Assembly: GCA_963693365.1 (NCBI GenBank)
Contig: CAVNZM010000016.1
Location: forward strand, 5,332,001 to 5,396,000
DNA length: 64,000 nt
Reading direction: 5' to 3'
From: Amoebidium appalachense
Taxonomy: Eukaryota; Ichthyosporea
Shown: piece by piece, positions 25,930 through 37,600 of the stretch
How the letters are laid out: every line of letters begins with the position of its first letter
How positions within the stretch are numbered: the stretch's first letter is position 1
The notes under the pieces: model-generated
Told to the model about the DNA's origin: nothing
The model's database searches: none
Seen by the model: the letters and a program-made list of their open reading frames with translations, nothing else
Made by a program: the position numbers and the translations under genes

Positions 25930-26488
25930 TCCCCCTTTCCCGTTTCACTCCCGGCGAGGCACTGCCTCGGGGGAGCATACCGTCTTCCGCCTAGACACAG
26001 ATCGTACTGTATAGCACACTCATAAGTCAGGATTCAGGCTAGTGACCCCAACTGGCACTATTTTTAGTTACGCCTTTATCCACGGTTCTAGCCGCAGCAA
26101 CGCTAGTGGGGAAGTGAGCACAGCTCACTTTAACAACACCAGCCGGGACACATACACAAACATAAAGACTTGAAAGGGAAAACCCCATGCCCAGGACGCT
26201 GACCCGAACCGTGGCCGGTGATTCGGACTTGAACGTTAGGCCCGGATGCCCAAGCGGCGCGCCGTTGACGTCAGAGGGCCGGTGCTGTTCATGACGTCAT
26301 GTCTTGCGGCCGGATGATAACAAATTGGTGGTGCTGCTTGACGTGGTCTGGGGTGATGATTCTAGGGGGCGTACCGGTGGACCGAGGCAAAACAACAATC
26401 GGAAGTAACCAGGGGTTTACCCGGCATCCGCCCTCTCTGTTTCCACCTGTTGCATGTGGGTGACAGAGGCGCACACAGTGTGCGCGCG

Positions 26489-26496
26489 TATATAAG
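26489..26496 (+). promoter_or_regulatory. Candidate TATA box of the AAAP transporter gene
   Basis: TATATAAG about 410 bases before the ATG at 26908. The distance implies a long 5' leader or a 5'-UTR intron, so this is weak. Confidence 0.25.
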
Positions 26497-26907
26497 CATT
26501 GTGTGTGCACATGTGCACTGTCACACCCATTTGTAACGTAGTTTTTTGTGAGGCGACATTTAATAGTTGTATTGCTAAGAGGAACATCGTAAGCTTTGCT
26601 CTCTGAAAGTTCTAAGGTTTTGTTTGTAACGGTTGAAATTTTTCAGGCCGCGGTTTGCACAAGCCTGAATTCCTTGTCTGATAAATTTTGTCGGAGCACT
26701 GTTAGACGCTTTCTCGCTTGCAGGTTAAAGGCGAAGTGACATAATTGCACTAAGAAATTTAAGTTACTGGTTTTTTCACAGTAATTAGGACGTGACATCA
26801 GTTTACAAGTTCTACAAGTTCTTGCCCACACACATCCAAACACCACACACACACACACACTAGCCTCCTCTCTCTTCTGCTTCTTTGCCTATTTGACCAT
26901 TGGCAAC

Positions 26908-28380
26908 ATGGCAACTCCAAGCAGCAAAGCCGTCAAGGCACTAAACACCTCCAACTCCCCTATTCCTGTACCCAACACCGCCGCCGTCTACCCTCCCCAA
27001 CTCTACGACATCGAGCTAGATAGCAACCTACCCAGTGGTGATCCGGAAAGGAGATCCGTCAACGAGAAGGGCCTTGTTGCGACGGAACAAGATCCAACCA
27101 GCAACTATGATGAGCACGTTAGGAGGGCAGGGGCCATTAGCAGCGTAACAAACCTTTCAAACTGTATCGTTGGCGCCGGTGTAATTGCCCTCCCGCTTGC
27201 ATTCGCCAGTGCAGGTTGGGCGCTCGGTATAACGCTACTGATTATCGGTGCAAGTGCATCGATATTTGGCTTCTATCTTCTTTCCGCTTGTGCACATGAA
27301 ATCGGCGGGACGGATACTTCGTTCGGTCTTCTGGCCTGGAGAACATGGCCTAGGTCATCCCTCCTGGTGGACATGGTCGTGATGATGGAGACCCTTGGTG
27401 TCGCCATTGCACAGCTTATTATCGTCGGTGATTTGGCCCCGAAAATCATCTATGCCGTGGCCCCAGTTTCCGTGACGAGTTTCTGGCTGAACCGGCAATT
27501 GTGGGTGTCTGTTGCATTCTTCTGCCTTGGCGCACCACTAACATGCGTTCGGCACATGCACGGAATGAGAATTACGTCGATGATGGCTCTTGTCGGTCTC
27601 GTGTTTATTCTGTTGCTGGGTATTTTGCATCTTGCAAACCCTAACAACCACTTCGAGCCGTGCCAGGGAAGACTTGATGTGGCTGCGTGCAAGGGAGAGA
27701 TCACGCCGGCGGTTTGGGAATTGGATGGGATTAGGCGGGCATTTTCCATGTTCGTTTTCTCTTTCGGCGCACACGCACAGACATTTCACATCTACAACGA
27801 AATGACCAAGCCAAGCGCACAGCGTATGTCGGGAATTGCAGCTTTTGCAGTGACGTATGGGTTTGTCCTTTACGCCGCCTTTGGGCTCTGTGGCTATTTC
27901 ACGTATGGATCCAAGGTTTCATCGAACGTGCTTTTGGATTTCCCCAACACCATTCCCGTGAACATCAGCAGAGCGATCGTGTGCTTCAACGTGTGTGTTG
28001 CCTACCCGCTAGCAAACAGGCCAACCCGCCAAGCTGCTATTCATTTGACTAACACCCTTCTTGACATGCGTGGGCGAAGCAGACTTACAGCGGACAAAGT
28101 TTTTCAAGGAAGACTTTTCTGGGTGGTAACTGCTATAATCCTCTTCACCAGCTATATCACGGCTATGTTTGTGAGTGACTTGGGCCTCGTTTTCGAAGCT
28201 ATGGGTGCTACTAATGCCACTATGATATCGTATATTCTGCCTGGGGTTTTCTATCTTCGCTTGTTCCGCGATATTCATAGGAAGAATACTATCAACCGTG
28301 TTACGGCTGTTGCGGCTATTGGTCTTACTGTGTTTGGTGTTTGTTTCATGGCCTGGTTCTTAGCTACTGTAGGTATGTAA
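26908..28380 (+). CDS. AAAP-family (SLC38/AVT-like) amino-acid transporter, intronless
   Basis: A 490-residue membrane protein of the amino acid/auxin permease family (Aa_trans), sodium- or proton-coupled carriers for neutral amino acids in the vacuolar/lysosomal or plasma membrane. An approximately 80-residue hydrophilic N-terminus precedes the first helix, which carries the family signature NCIVGAGVIALPLAFASAGW. About 11 hydrophobic segments follow. A block near residues 288-310 (FVFSFGAHAQTFHIYNEM) matches the conserved region with a polar pair before the next helix. The first in-frame ATG is 26908; the frame is uninterrupted to the TAA at 28378-28380. There is no intron, as in the neighbouring permease gene at 22681. 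Length and topology are normal for the family. Substrate is not predictable from sequence. Confidence 0.92.
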   Translation: MATPSSKAVKALNTSNSPIPVPNTAAVYPPQLYDIELDSNLPSGDPERRSVNEKGLVATEQDPTSNYDEHVRRAGAISSVTNLSNCIVGAGVIALPLAFASAGWALGITLLIIGASASIFGFYLLSACAHEIGGTDTSFGLLAWRTWPRSSLLVDMVVMMETLGVAIAQLIIVGDLAPKIIYAVAPVSVTSFWLNRQLWVSVAFFCLGAPLTCVRHMHGMRITSMMALVGLVFILLLGILHLANPNNHFEPCQGRLDVAACKGEITPAVWELDGIRRAFSMFVFSFGAHAQTFHIYNEMTKPSAQRMSGIAAFAVTYGFVLYAAFGLCGYFTYGSKVSSNVLLDFPNTIPVNISRAIVCFNVCVAYPLANRPTRQAAIHLTNTLLDMRGRSRLTADKVFQGRLFWVVTAIILFTSYITAMFVSDLGLVFEAMGATNATMISYILPGVFYLRLFRDIHRKNTINRVTAVAAIGLTVFGVCFMAWFLATVGM

Positions 28381-29105
28381 CTATAATACCTCTTAATACG
28401 CTGGTTGTTGATATATGGAACTTAATCGTTTTCTTTTCTTGTATTGATGTTTGAACTAGCGGTGTATAAGACGAAACCCAGATGTAGAGGTGGTTAGACT
28501 ATTAAAGCTGATGAATATGGCCACACTTTTTCTTGTTCGTTACAATGAATAGTAGCATATATTTTATAATGGGCTGTGTATGAAAGAGGGTTAGACTGGC
28601 AAACCCATGTGCACGTTTATGATGCGCGATTGTGGGAAGGTATTGGGCCCCCACCGAATTTTCACCACAAACGTGTGAAGTTGTGAACTTGACCATGCCA
28701 GCCTGGTGCTGCGCGTGCCTAAATTGGCAACGGTTCCCCCTTGAATGAAAATCAAAAACCCCTGAACAAGCATGTGTCTGGGTACGAATTGTGTTCTCGT
28801 GTGTTCTATGCTGCGGAGTGTGTGTGCTCAGGTACTTGTGTTTCCCAGAACATATGGTTTGGTGCCTAAATTGCGGATAATTGCCTGTTTTCGAGGTGGA
28901 AGATACGAAGGTTATTTGCCTGCCAATTGCAATACGCACTGCTAGAGTAGAAGAATGCTTTTTTTTGCCTTCGCCAATCTGCCAATGGATTGTCTGTATG
29001 TGAACTTCCTTGCATCCATTCGGCATATATCTGAGCCACTGGGCTGCGTTGGGGGGGGGGGGGGGGGATTCTGACGTTACGTGTGTGTATGCAAGGGGGG
29101 GGGGG

Positions 29106-29136
<31 letters not shown>

Positions 29137-30042
29137 GGGGGGGGGGGAGGGGATCCGGAATCTGGGGTCTCAGTGATTTCTGGTGCCGGTGTATACATGT
29201 GCACGTGGCACCAAGGCCCCACCGCCGGGAGATAGGGCCGTGAAGGGGCAGGAGGGGCCCGGATGGGGGGAGAGGGGGCGGAGGGGGAAGACGTCATATT
29301 ATCCAAATATCATGAGCCCAGCAATGATTTACGGATGTGTGGGCATGGCTATGAAAACAACAAAACATGTACAACCTAGGCACATCTGTGCCCACCCACC
29401 CTAGTGCGCAGGTCCCTTTGCAGGCGTGGTTGTGTGCGTGTGTGGGGGAGGGGGGGGGGAGGGGGGGGGGATGCTGTGTACATATGTGCACTTTATTCAT
29501 TTTATATAGTAACTAGTTACCCGAGCGCAGACTATGATATACTCGTGCACAGACGGATCATTGGCAACCCCCCCTCAGATTGAAGTTCCGGATTAAATCG
29601 TGAACTTCGTTGGGGTGGTTCGGTCAAAAGCAGTGCGTGACTGATTAAAAGGAAGTGGGAGGGGGGAATGGGGGGGGGGGGAGGGGGGTTAGAGTGTAGT
29701 GCCGTGCCATACACATTTGGGTTAGTATTATGTAACATTAATCAGGGAACACGACTTCGTGACTAGAATGAAGACAAACCCCAAAACCAATTGCTGGAGT
29801 ACAAAGTTTCTCGCCACAACTGGGGGGGAGGGGGGGGGGGGGAGGAGGAAGGCAAACTCACTGTGCGAAATACGGTACGAACTGTACACGTACAACAAAA
29901 CGACGAGAAACACGTTGCATGCCACATGCACAAGCAAACATTCCAGCAAGCAACAATGGCAATGATTATTTGTGCATCATGAGCAGAACTATTCCTCAGG
30001 GGGCCAAAAGTCATCGAATACTTTTGGGGAAAAGGGGAAAAA

Positions 30043-30079
<37 letters not shown>

Positions 30080-30578
30080 GAAAGGCTTTTGCTGTGTTCT
30101 CATATGTCTGTCACCCAGTCAAAGAGTGGCCCATTTAAACAAGACGTGACCTTCGGCCTATGAGCAGTCAGTTACAAACGGACCCTACTGGGCCTCTGCA
30201 TAGAGCGAAACATACCGCCTTCGTGCAGTTAAAACGAACTACGACGGGCTAATGCTAGGCTTCCAAAGCTCACATCTTAGGCTATTACTAGACGGCCAAA
30301 TTATAAACATGACAAAAATGCACATTTTAAAATATATCCCCCCCCCCCCCCCCCCAGCCAGCCTCTGCCTACATTCATGGCACATCAGTCAAAAAAAAAA
30401 AAGAAAATAAAAATGCCCTTCCATCGTAAAGCGTCGAATGTATTGATAAATATGTTTGCAGCATTCAAATCAGTCACAAGTTTTTCGGCTCACTAATCTA
30501 CAAAGCATCTGTAAATACTGGCAAATCTTCATCAAAATTTCCCATTTAAACATCCGGATTTTCGGTTTTTCTGTTGTT
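28381..30578. other. Intergenic region with G/C-run repeats, no gene seen
   Basis: Contains G runs near 29050-29067, 29094-29106, 29121-29147, 29440-29470, 29667-29687, 29822-29842 and 30045-30078, a family A repeat at 29850-30022, a C run at 30339-30355, and otherwise unclassified sequence. The two flanking genes converge here (AAAP transporter +, cyclohydrolase -), so both 3' ends should lie in this stretch. Confidence 0.55.
29850..30022 (+). repeat. Dispersed family A repeat, diverged long copy
   Basis: Starts after a G/A-rich block; contains ACGGTACGAACTGTACACG, ACGACGAGAAACACG, GCACAAGCAAACATTC and CATGAGCAGAAC, then CCTCAGGGGGCCAAAAGTCATC, matching the long copies at 31324 and 58780 past the point where the short copies stop. 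It ends before another G run. Confidence 0.75.
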
Positions 30579-30716
30579 TTACCTAGCAGAGGGGCGGTTG
30601 ACCAGAGACAGGAATTCCTCCCTGGTCTTGTTGCTTTCACGGAAAACTCCAAGCATGACGCTTGTCGTGGTGGAGGCGTGGGGTTTCTGCACTCCACGCA
30701 TCACCATGCACATGTG

Positions 30717-30764
<48 letters not shown>

Positions 30765-30907
30765 ACGAAGGGGTGGCGGTGGGCGGGAGGCCCTGGGGCG
30801 GGGCGGGGGCGGGGTGGGGGGGGGGGGGGGGGGGGGGGGGTTACCGTTTAGATGGTGACCCATCAAAGCTAAATACAAAGCACAAGCTGACACCGGGGGG
30901 AGAGGGA

Positions 30908-30941
<34 letters not shown>

Positions 30942-30956
30942 GGTGGTGGTGGTGGT

Positions 30957-30998
<42 letters not shown>

Positions 30999-31079
30999 CG
31001 ATCTACGTAGCATCTATAAAAACTGACCTTATTCATGAAAGCTTCCCGTTTCATTTTTGGGATTTTCCAGTTTTTCTGT

Positions 31080-31160
<81 letters not shown>

Positions 31161-31880
31161 GCGTGTGTTTGTGTGTGGTGGTGGTGATGGTGGTCGTGGC
31201 GGAAGGGGGGGGGGGGGGGGGGAGGGAGGGAGACCAAGCATGTGAAGGGGCCCGGTGGACGGAAAACAAGCCGCTGATGACCCAGAGGAGAAGATTGAAG
31301 GGAGGAGGGGGGGGGGGGGGGGGTTTGAATGCGGAACACGGTACGAAGTACGCATACACGACGAGAAGCATGTTGCAGGACACATGCAAAGGCAAACATT
31401 CAAGTATGCAACATCAGCCATGTGCACAGTATGCGTCATAAGCAGAGCCCATCCTCAGGGAGGACCCAAGTCATCAATTGCGTCTGAGTTTCGACCCCTT
31501 AGCCCGCGTATATACGACGCTCCAACTCAGACAGCAGCATCAACTGAACTTGGGCGGGTCAACCCATCTTGATCAAAGACGAGCAGGGTTGCTTATGCAA
31601 GCAAGGTGAGCAAAACGGTGAAGATGTGTGTGCAAACTAATGCAGTGCAGCGAAAAATGTGTATGTGCTTACAGATGCACGACACAGAGCAACCATGCCC
31701 GGTTGCATGGAAGTAAAGCGGTCTCCACACAGTGGTCTGTCCTGAAAGGACACCTCTGAAAGAAGACTGGGGGGGTTTTGGGTGGAAGACACACAGCTAC
31801 ACACAGACACATACATGTTTACATACATACACACACACACAGACAGACAGATATGCACACACACACACACACAGGCAGAA

Positions 31881-31934
<54 letters not shown>

Positions 31935-32128
31935 ATGTACACACACGTATACCCACTCCCGTACACCCAGCACAACTACACGTATCCACACACACACACA
32001 CGTACACGTACAGGCACGCAGACCGTGACACACACACACACTTACGCTGCCTCCATGACCACGGCCACACCCCGGGGCTCCACCGTGTCCATCAGAGCAC
32101 AGGCAATCTGCTTGGTCAAGCGTTCCTG

Positions 32129-32168
<40 letters not shown>

Positions 32169-33478
32169 GAGGGGGGAGGGGAGAGGGGTAAGAATCCGTA
32201 CATAGCCCAGAGCAGATCCCGGGGGGAAGGGGTGAGATCGGTAGGTTTAGAAGGTGTTATGGAGTATGGTGAGCATATCTATGACGGACAACACAATGCA
32301 GATTGCAAAGCGCACATAAAGAGTATGCTTCTTTGGGTGGGTGGGTGGGCGGGGTGAAGGTGGGGGGGAGGGTTTAAATGGCATTCTCAAGAGGAGCTTT
32401 GAACTAGTGAAAAAGGGCGAGTGGGGGTGGGCGGCGGCAGTGCCAGGTGGTGGTGGTGGTTTAAGGGGGGGGGGGGGAGGGGGGGGGAGGATAGATATTC
32501 CGAAGGGGGGTTTCTAAATACCTGGACCTGGAGCCTGCGGCTGTAAATTTCGGCAATGCGGGCCACCTTGCTCAGACCAAGCACCTTCTTGTACGGGATG
32601 TAGCCGATGTGGATCTAGGGGGACAGAGGGGAGGTTCTAAAAGTGCCGTTCACAATATGGACTACACCGGCATAACTCGATGCAACAAAAGTAGTGACAA
32701 TTCTTGGGGGGAGGGGGGAAGGAAGGGAGAGGGGGTGGGACGATGTACTCTTTATCTCCGAGCATACCGTACATTACGCTTTCCTTTCTACTCCCGTTAT
32801 CAAAATACACATCCACTACTCCAAACATCACCACTTCCCCTCCCAACTAATGTCCCCCACCCCCACCCCACCCCACCACCTCCTCCGCACCCACACACAG
32901 AAAAAGACCTACCTGTTCACCAAGCACATCCCCCCCCCCCCCCCCCCCCCCCTCCCCCTCTCCGGCCACGCAGTGTCACACCGCCATAGCAAAGCACTAC
33001 TCCCCCCAGCCAACTATGACACACCCAACCCCTGTTTGCATATTCAACATCCACATACACACACATCCACATGCTTCCCCCCACACACACCCCACACAAA
33101 CCTCCTCACTCCCCCCCTCCCTCCCCCCACACACACCACCACCACACACACAAACCCTTCCCCCATCCCCCTAGCCCCCCTCCCTCCAGACACACACACA
33201 CGCACACACCTTGCCCGTGAATGAAATCGTATGGTGCTCGCACATGGAAATGATCTCAAATACACACGCACACACCCCCTCCCCCCAACCTCCTACCCTA
33301 TAAACCCCCCCTCCCCCCCCCCCCCCCACACACACACCTTTCCAATCAAGGGGACTATGTGGTCCTCGCAAATGGGGAAGATCTCAACACACACACACAT
33401 ACACCCTTCCCCCACCCCCCCTTCTCACACCAACACACCAACACACCCACACACCCATCCCTTCCCATACACACATAC

Positions 33479-33573
<95 letters not shown>

Positions 33574-33811
33574 GAAGAGAGACAGACACACACACGGCCC
33601 AACACACACACACACACACACCTTGCCGGTGAAGGGGACCATGTGGTGCTCGCACATGGAGAAGATCTCAATGTCCCTCACAATCACCATGTCGTCATGG
33701 TCCTCCTCGAACACGGCACCGTTCATCACCTCTGCATACGTGCACGTGTCAGTCAGAGTGTACGTGTACGTGTGCGTGTTCGTGTGTGTGTGTGTGTGTA
33801 CGTGTGTGTGT

Positions 33812-33856
<45 letters not shown>

Positions 33857-34575
33857 TGTGTGTGTACGTGTGTGTGTGTGCATGTGTGCATGTAAACACG
33901 GCACCGTTCATCAACTCTGCATACGTGTGTGTTTTTGTTTGTGCGTGTAGGTGTCTACGTGTACGTGTACGTGTGTGTGTGTGTGTGTGTACGCGCGTGT
34001 GTGTGTGTGTGTACGTGTGTGTGTGTGTGCGCGTGTGAGATGTGTGTGAGATTGTGTGTGTACGTGTTTGCCGGAGTTCGTCTGCCTGCGTTCTTGGTGG
34101 TTCATTGGAGAGATGGGTGGATTACCGTGTACCACATATGTGTGTGAATGGCTGACTGTGTATGCTATTCACGCATATGTGCATGTGTGACAAATACATG
34201 AATGGTTTGCATTCTGATACCATTCCCTTCGGAGTTTCGTTGTTTGTGCCCTTTAACCCACCAGCCTCATACCGTTTAAATGAAAATACGTATAACCCAT
34301 CAAGGCAAAGCATGACCCATTGAGTACATTACCCCAAAACATTAACCTAATTCAACCCATCAACATCGGCATTACCGAGTCAACTCATCTTTGGGGAAGG
34401 AGCACAAGGGAGGAGGCTGGGACGAGAGGGGTTCAGTTGCTGTTACACAGTAGGAAGTACACAGGTGGGTACAGCTTGGCTTTAGGCAAGGCCCAATTTA
34501 TCCACAGCATACTGAATTTTACACCATTAAGCTCAACTGAAAAACTCTATTTTTTTGGAGGTGAAGGGGCAGGGG

Positions 34576-34623
<48 letters not shown>

Positions 34624-35674
34624 GGGGAGGGGGGGGGGGGGAGGGGGGACTAGGGAGGGGAGAGGGGGGGGGGGGGGGGGGGGGGATACCAGCCGGGGTC
34701 TGCTGGTAGCCCTTAGTGAAGAAGAGCATAGCCTGGGCCATGCGCAGAGGTGTCTTGAGAAGACCTGAAGCATGCACGTGGTTAGAATCAGAAAACATGT
34801 TGGGAGGAAGAGGGGGGGGGGGGGGGGGGGGGGGGGGGGAGGGGTGTAAGAACAAAGCGGCAGGTGGTGGTGGTGGGGTGGGGTGGGGTGGGCGGGGCGG
34901 CGGAGGAGTGGGGAATAGATGGTGGTGAGGGGGGGTGGGGGGTGGGGAGGAAGGAAGTGAAGGTGATGATGGTGGTGGTAATGGGTATGGGGTGGGGGTG
35001 GGGGGGGGGGGGAGAGAAGAAGAAAAAAATGGTAGTGGTGGTGGTTGGTGTTTTGTTTTTGTTTTTGTTTTTGTTTTTTTTGTTTGTTTTTTTTTGGGGG
35101 GGGGGGGGGGGAGTCAGTGTGTGTGTGCGTTTGTGTGCGTGACTGTGTGTGTGTGTGTTTGGGCAAGGCAGGGACGGGGGGAGGGGGAGGTGGCTGTGTG
35201 TGTGTGTGGAGGGGAGGGGTGGTGATGGTGATGATTGGTGGGGGAAGGGGGGAGGGCTGCCCATTTGTACGGATAAAATAAGGACCAACAAGGTTCATTA
35301 TATAGATGCACAAGCAAACAAAAGCAGGAGCCAGGGTGGATTGGGTGGGTGTATGGGCGTAGTGGTTACTCGACAAGATGTGTATGTGTGGCCGTTGGGG
35401 GATGGGGAGAGGGAAGGGGAGGGGCAGGCTGACGGGGAGAGAGATGGGAGGGAGGGAGGGAAAGGGGGGGAGGGGGGAGAAATGGGGGGGGGGGGGGGGG
35501 GGGGGGGGGGAAAGGAGGGAGCGGGAGGGAGAGGGTAGGGAGAGAGGGAGGGAGAAAGGGGGGATGGAGGGGGGTTGGGGGGAGGCGGGGTGGGGATAAA
35601 TGTGACGTACCCTCCCTGTCCGGGTCCTCCCCCACACACTCGAGTATCTCCTTGGCTGCCTTCTCCATTCGAAG
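30579..35674 (-). CDS. GTP cyclohydrolase I (GCH1/FolE), six exons
   Basis: Catalyses GTP to 7,8-dihydroneopterin triphosphate, first step of tetrahydrobiopterin/folate synthesis; cytosolic homodecamer. Minus-strand exons in order: 35611-35674, 34690-34764, 33622-33731, 32522-32614, 32046-32125, 30579-30717. All junctions are GT-AG with matching phases. Visible landmarks: [41 protein letters not shown] (zinc Cys and catalytic/zinc His-His), [27 protein letters not shown], and [10 protein letters not shown] with the second zinc Cys, followed by [19 protein letters not shown]. The first ATG of the conserved part is 35666-35668, giving 184 residues; the first exon also opens two codons earlier at a good acceptor, so a 5' exon is expected. 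A phase-compatible candidate lies at 36410-36465. Degenerate copies of the third exon flank it. Identity is certain; only the N-terminus is open. Confidence 0.95.
30720..30764. repeat. TG microsatellite forming the acceptor side of the last cyclohydrolase exon
   Basis: On the minus strand a CA repeat ends in cacag directly before the exon that starts at 30717. The intron also contains G runs at about 30816-30840 and 30910-30996, the latter interrupted only by a short TGG repeat and so one of the longest G-rich runs in the window. Confidence 0.9.
31081..31156. repeat. TG microsatellite in cyclohydrolase intron
   Basis: About 36 TG units. Confidence 0.95.
31324..31721 (+). repeat. Dispersed family A repeat, full-length copy 1
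   Basis: About 398 bases, starting TTTGAATGCGGAACACGGTA directly after a G run and ending GGAAGTAAAGCGG. It matches 58780-59175 almost base for base (roughly 95 percent by eye) in the same orientation. No open reading frame, poly-A tail, terminal inverted repeat or tRNA-like promoter box was recognised, so the class is open. It is inside a cyclohydrolase intron, antisense to the gene. Confidence 0.9.
31840..31932. repeat. CA/GA compound microsatellite
   Basis: CA/CAGA units followed by about 20 GA units and a short G run, inside a cyclohydrolase intron. Confidence 0.85.
32250..32346 (+). repeat. Dispersed family A repeat, short copy
   Basis: Contains ATGGAGTATGGTGAGCATA, TATGACGGACAACACAATGC and AGATTGCAAAGCGCACAT, corresponding to the family A centre, and lies between G-rich stretches in a cyclohydrolase intron. 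Confidence 0.65.
33209..33259 (-). pseudogene. Partial copy of the cyclohydrolase catalytic exon (3' part), frame open
   Basis: The minus strand reads [17 protein letters not shown] followed by a GT donor in a TG repeat, closely matching the 3' part of the real exon (33622-33731). The Cys-Glu-His-His metal motif is intact. No acceptor or 5' half of the exon is present, so it cannot replace the real exon as it stands. Confidence 0.8.
33337..33387 (-). pseudogene. Second partial copy of the cyclohydrolase catalytic exon, motif altered
   Basis: The minus strand reads [17 protein letters not shown] and then a GT donor. The first His of the CEHH motif is Asp here and the Met before Cys is Ile, so this copy would not encode a working active site. 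It lies between the real exon and the copy at 33209, each separated by CA, C or GA simple sequence. Confidence 0.75.
33481..33573. repeat. GA microsatellite beside the cyclohydrolase catalytic exon
   Basis: About 40 GA units ending in GAGC repeats, between the real catalytic exon and its partial copies. Confidence 0.95.
33895..33926 (-). pseudogene. Partial copy of the 5' border of the cyclohydrolase catalytic exon
   Basis: A 32-base segment nearly identical (one difference) to 33710-33741, which contains the exon acceptor and the codons for VMNGAVF. It lies about 185 bases upstream in gene orientation. The acceptor cgtatgcag is kept, but the reading frame then enters a CA repeat. It marks a tandem duplication whose copy was mostly replaced by simple sequence. 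Confidence 0.8.
34572..34685. repeat. Long G-rich tract next to cyclohydrolase exon 2
   Basis: G runs of tens of bases with few A or T interruptions, starting shortly after the donor of the 34690-34764 exon on the minus strand. Confidence 0.9.
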
Positions 35675-36409
35675 CTGTGGGGATTACAGATAGGGGTTAG
35701 GCTGTGTGTGTGTGTTGGGGGGGGAAGGGATTAGAGAGGGCGGGGAGAGTGGGAGAGAGGGGAGAGAGAGAGAGAGAGAGAGAGCGAGAGGGGGGGGGGG
35801 GGGGGGGGAGAATGAGAGAAAGGGAGAGGGGAGAGAAGAGAAAGAGTGAGAGAGAGAGTGTGTGTGTGTGTCGTGTCTTACAACTATTCCCGATCATACG
35901 CCCAAACGGCTCTCCTTCCCTAGCCCCCCCCCCCCCCCCCCCTTGTCCATTTTTTCTACTCGAGCCAAAAGGGAGGAAGGGAAGCAAAGGGACCGGGAGG
36001 AAAGGGAAGGAGGGTGAGGGTGGGTGAGGAGAGGGGGGGGGGGGGGAAGGGAGGGGGGGGGGGGGGGGGGGGGGGTTTGAATGCGTCAAAAAGTAGGGGG
36101 GCATGGGTGGATGGGGGGGAATATAAATGGGGCGAGATGGGAATTTCACCACAGGGGGCTTCCTTTTAAAAGAAAAAGAGAGAGAGAGAGGAGAGGAGAG
36201 AAAGAATGACGGAGAGGAGGGTGGGGGGGGGGGGGGGGGGGGGGGAAGAGGCGCAGAGGGGGCAGGGAGGGAGGGGGTTGTGGGTGGATGGGTGTGTAGG
36301 CAAGTGGGTGAACGTGTGGGTTCAACCGGGGCCGGGCTTGCGGAGGGGGGGGGGGGGGGGGGAGGGGAGGGAGAATGGGGGGGGGGGGGGGGGGGGGGGG
36401 GGGAGACAC

Positions 36410-36465
36410 CTCACGATCCTTTCTTGCTTCGGGAGTCTCGTGCCTGCGCTCCTCCACCTGTCGGC
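36410..36465 (-). other. Candidate bridging exon between RRM exons and cyclohydrolase exons
   Basis: A 56-base segment with a ttcag acceptor and a GAG/gtgtct donor. In the phase set by the RRM exon (ending 37064) it reads RQVEERRHETPEARKDRE, a charged, helix-prone stretch, and it ends in phase 0 as the first cyclohydrolase exon requires. It may be the 5' exon of the cyclohydrolase, the 3' part of the RRM gene, or the link of a single gene. No in-frame ATG is present in it. Confidence 0.45.
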
Positions 36466-37063
36466 CTGAACCCACCCATCGTCAGAAGCCTGCCTGGTGC
36501 ATAGGTCAAAGCGGTAGTGCAACACACGGGGTTTGAATGTGTGTTGTCCTTTCTAGGCTATGTTGTTGTTGTCAATATAATTAGCATCATTATTGTTGGT
36601 TTGATTATTGTTATTTTCTTTTTTTTTTTGGGGGGGGGGGGGGTGGGTAGGTGGGTGGGTGGGTGGGTTGGGGGGGGGGGGGGGGGAAGAGAGGGGAACA
36701 GGAAATGGGAAAAGGATGTGTGTATGTTTGTATTCTCTTGTCAGTGCCCCCCCCCCCCCCCCCCCCCCCCCCGAAAACCCCCCTGCGGCCCCCCAACCCA
36801 ACCCTCCCGCCACCCCACCACCAAACACCACCAAACGTAAAGATAGGAAGGAAGGGTCGACGGTAGGAGGGAGTGTGAAAGTTGGCGGTGGGAGGAAAGG
36901 ATGGCAGGGCTGGGGGGGGGGGGGGGGGGGGGGGGGACGGAGAGGAAGAGGCAGGCGGCTGAGGGGAGAGAAGGTTCGTAAAGTCAGGTTCAGATAACCT
37001 GGTCAGAACCCAGAGGTGTCCAGAAAGGTATAGAAATACCCAGAAAACCCCAGAAAAACGTAC

Positions 37064-37197
37064 AAGGCTCAGGCTGGCGGATAACAGTAATGCTCACTGG
37101 GCCCCTGCCGAGGTCTCTGTCCTGAAGCTCTTTCTGGGCCAGCTTGGTCTCCTCCATAGTGTCATACTCGATGAACCCTGCAGGGGGAGAGGGGAAG

Positions 37198-37242
<45 letters not shown>

Positions 37243-37518
37243 GGGGGGGGAGGGGGGGGGGGGGAGAGGGATGGGGACAACGGGTGGGCGGGAGAGGGAG
37301 ATATGAGTGTGAGTGAGTGAGTGTGTGTGGGTGGGTGGGTGGGTGGATCTGTTGGGGGAGTGGGAGGTGGGTGGAGGGATGGGTAGGTGGGGGTGGGTGG
37401 GGGGGTGAGAAAAGAGAGGTGAGATGAGAAAGATGAAGTGGAGGTGAGATGAGAAAGATGAAAGAGGGCTGGTGTGTGAGTGAGTGAGTGAGTGGTTGTG
37501 TGTGTGTGTGTGTGTGTG

Positions 37519-37600
<82 letters not shown>

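Noticed and set aside
26190-26300. tRNA-like B-box string (complement of GGACTTGAACG) near 26228
   Set aside because: No A box at the right distance, and the T-stem and acceptor stem do not pair.
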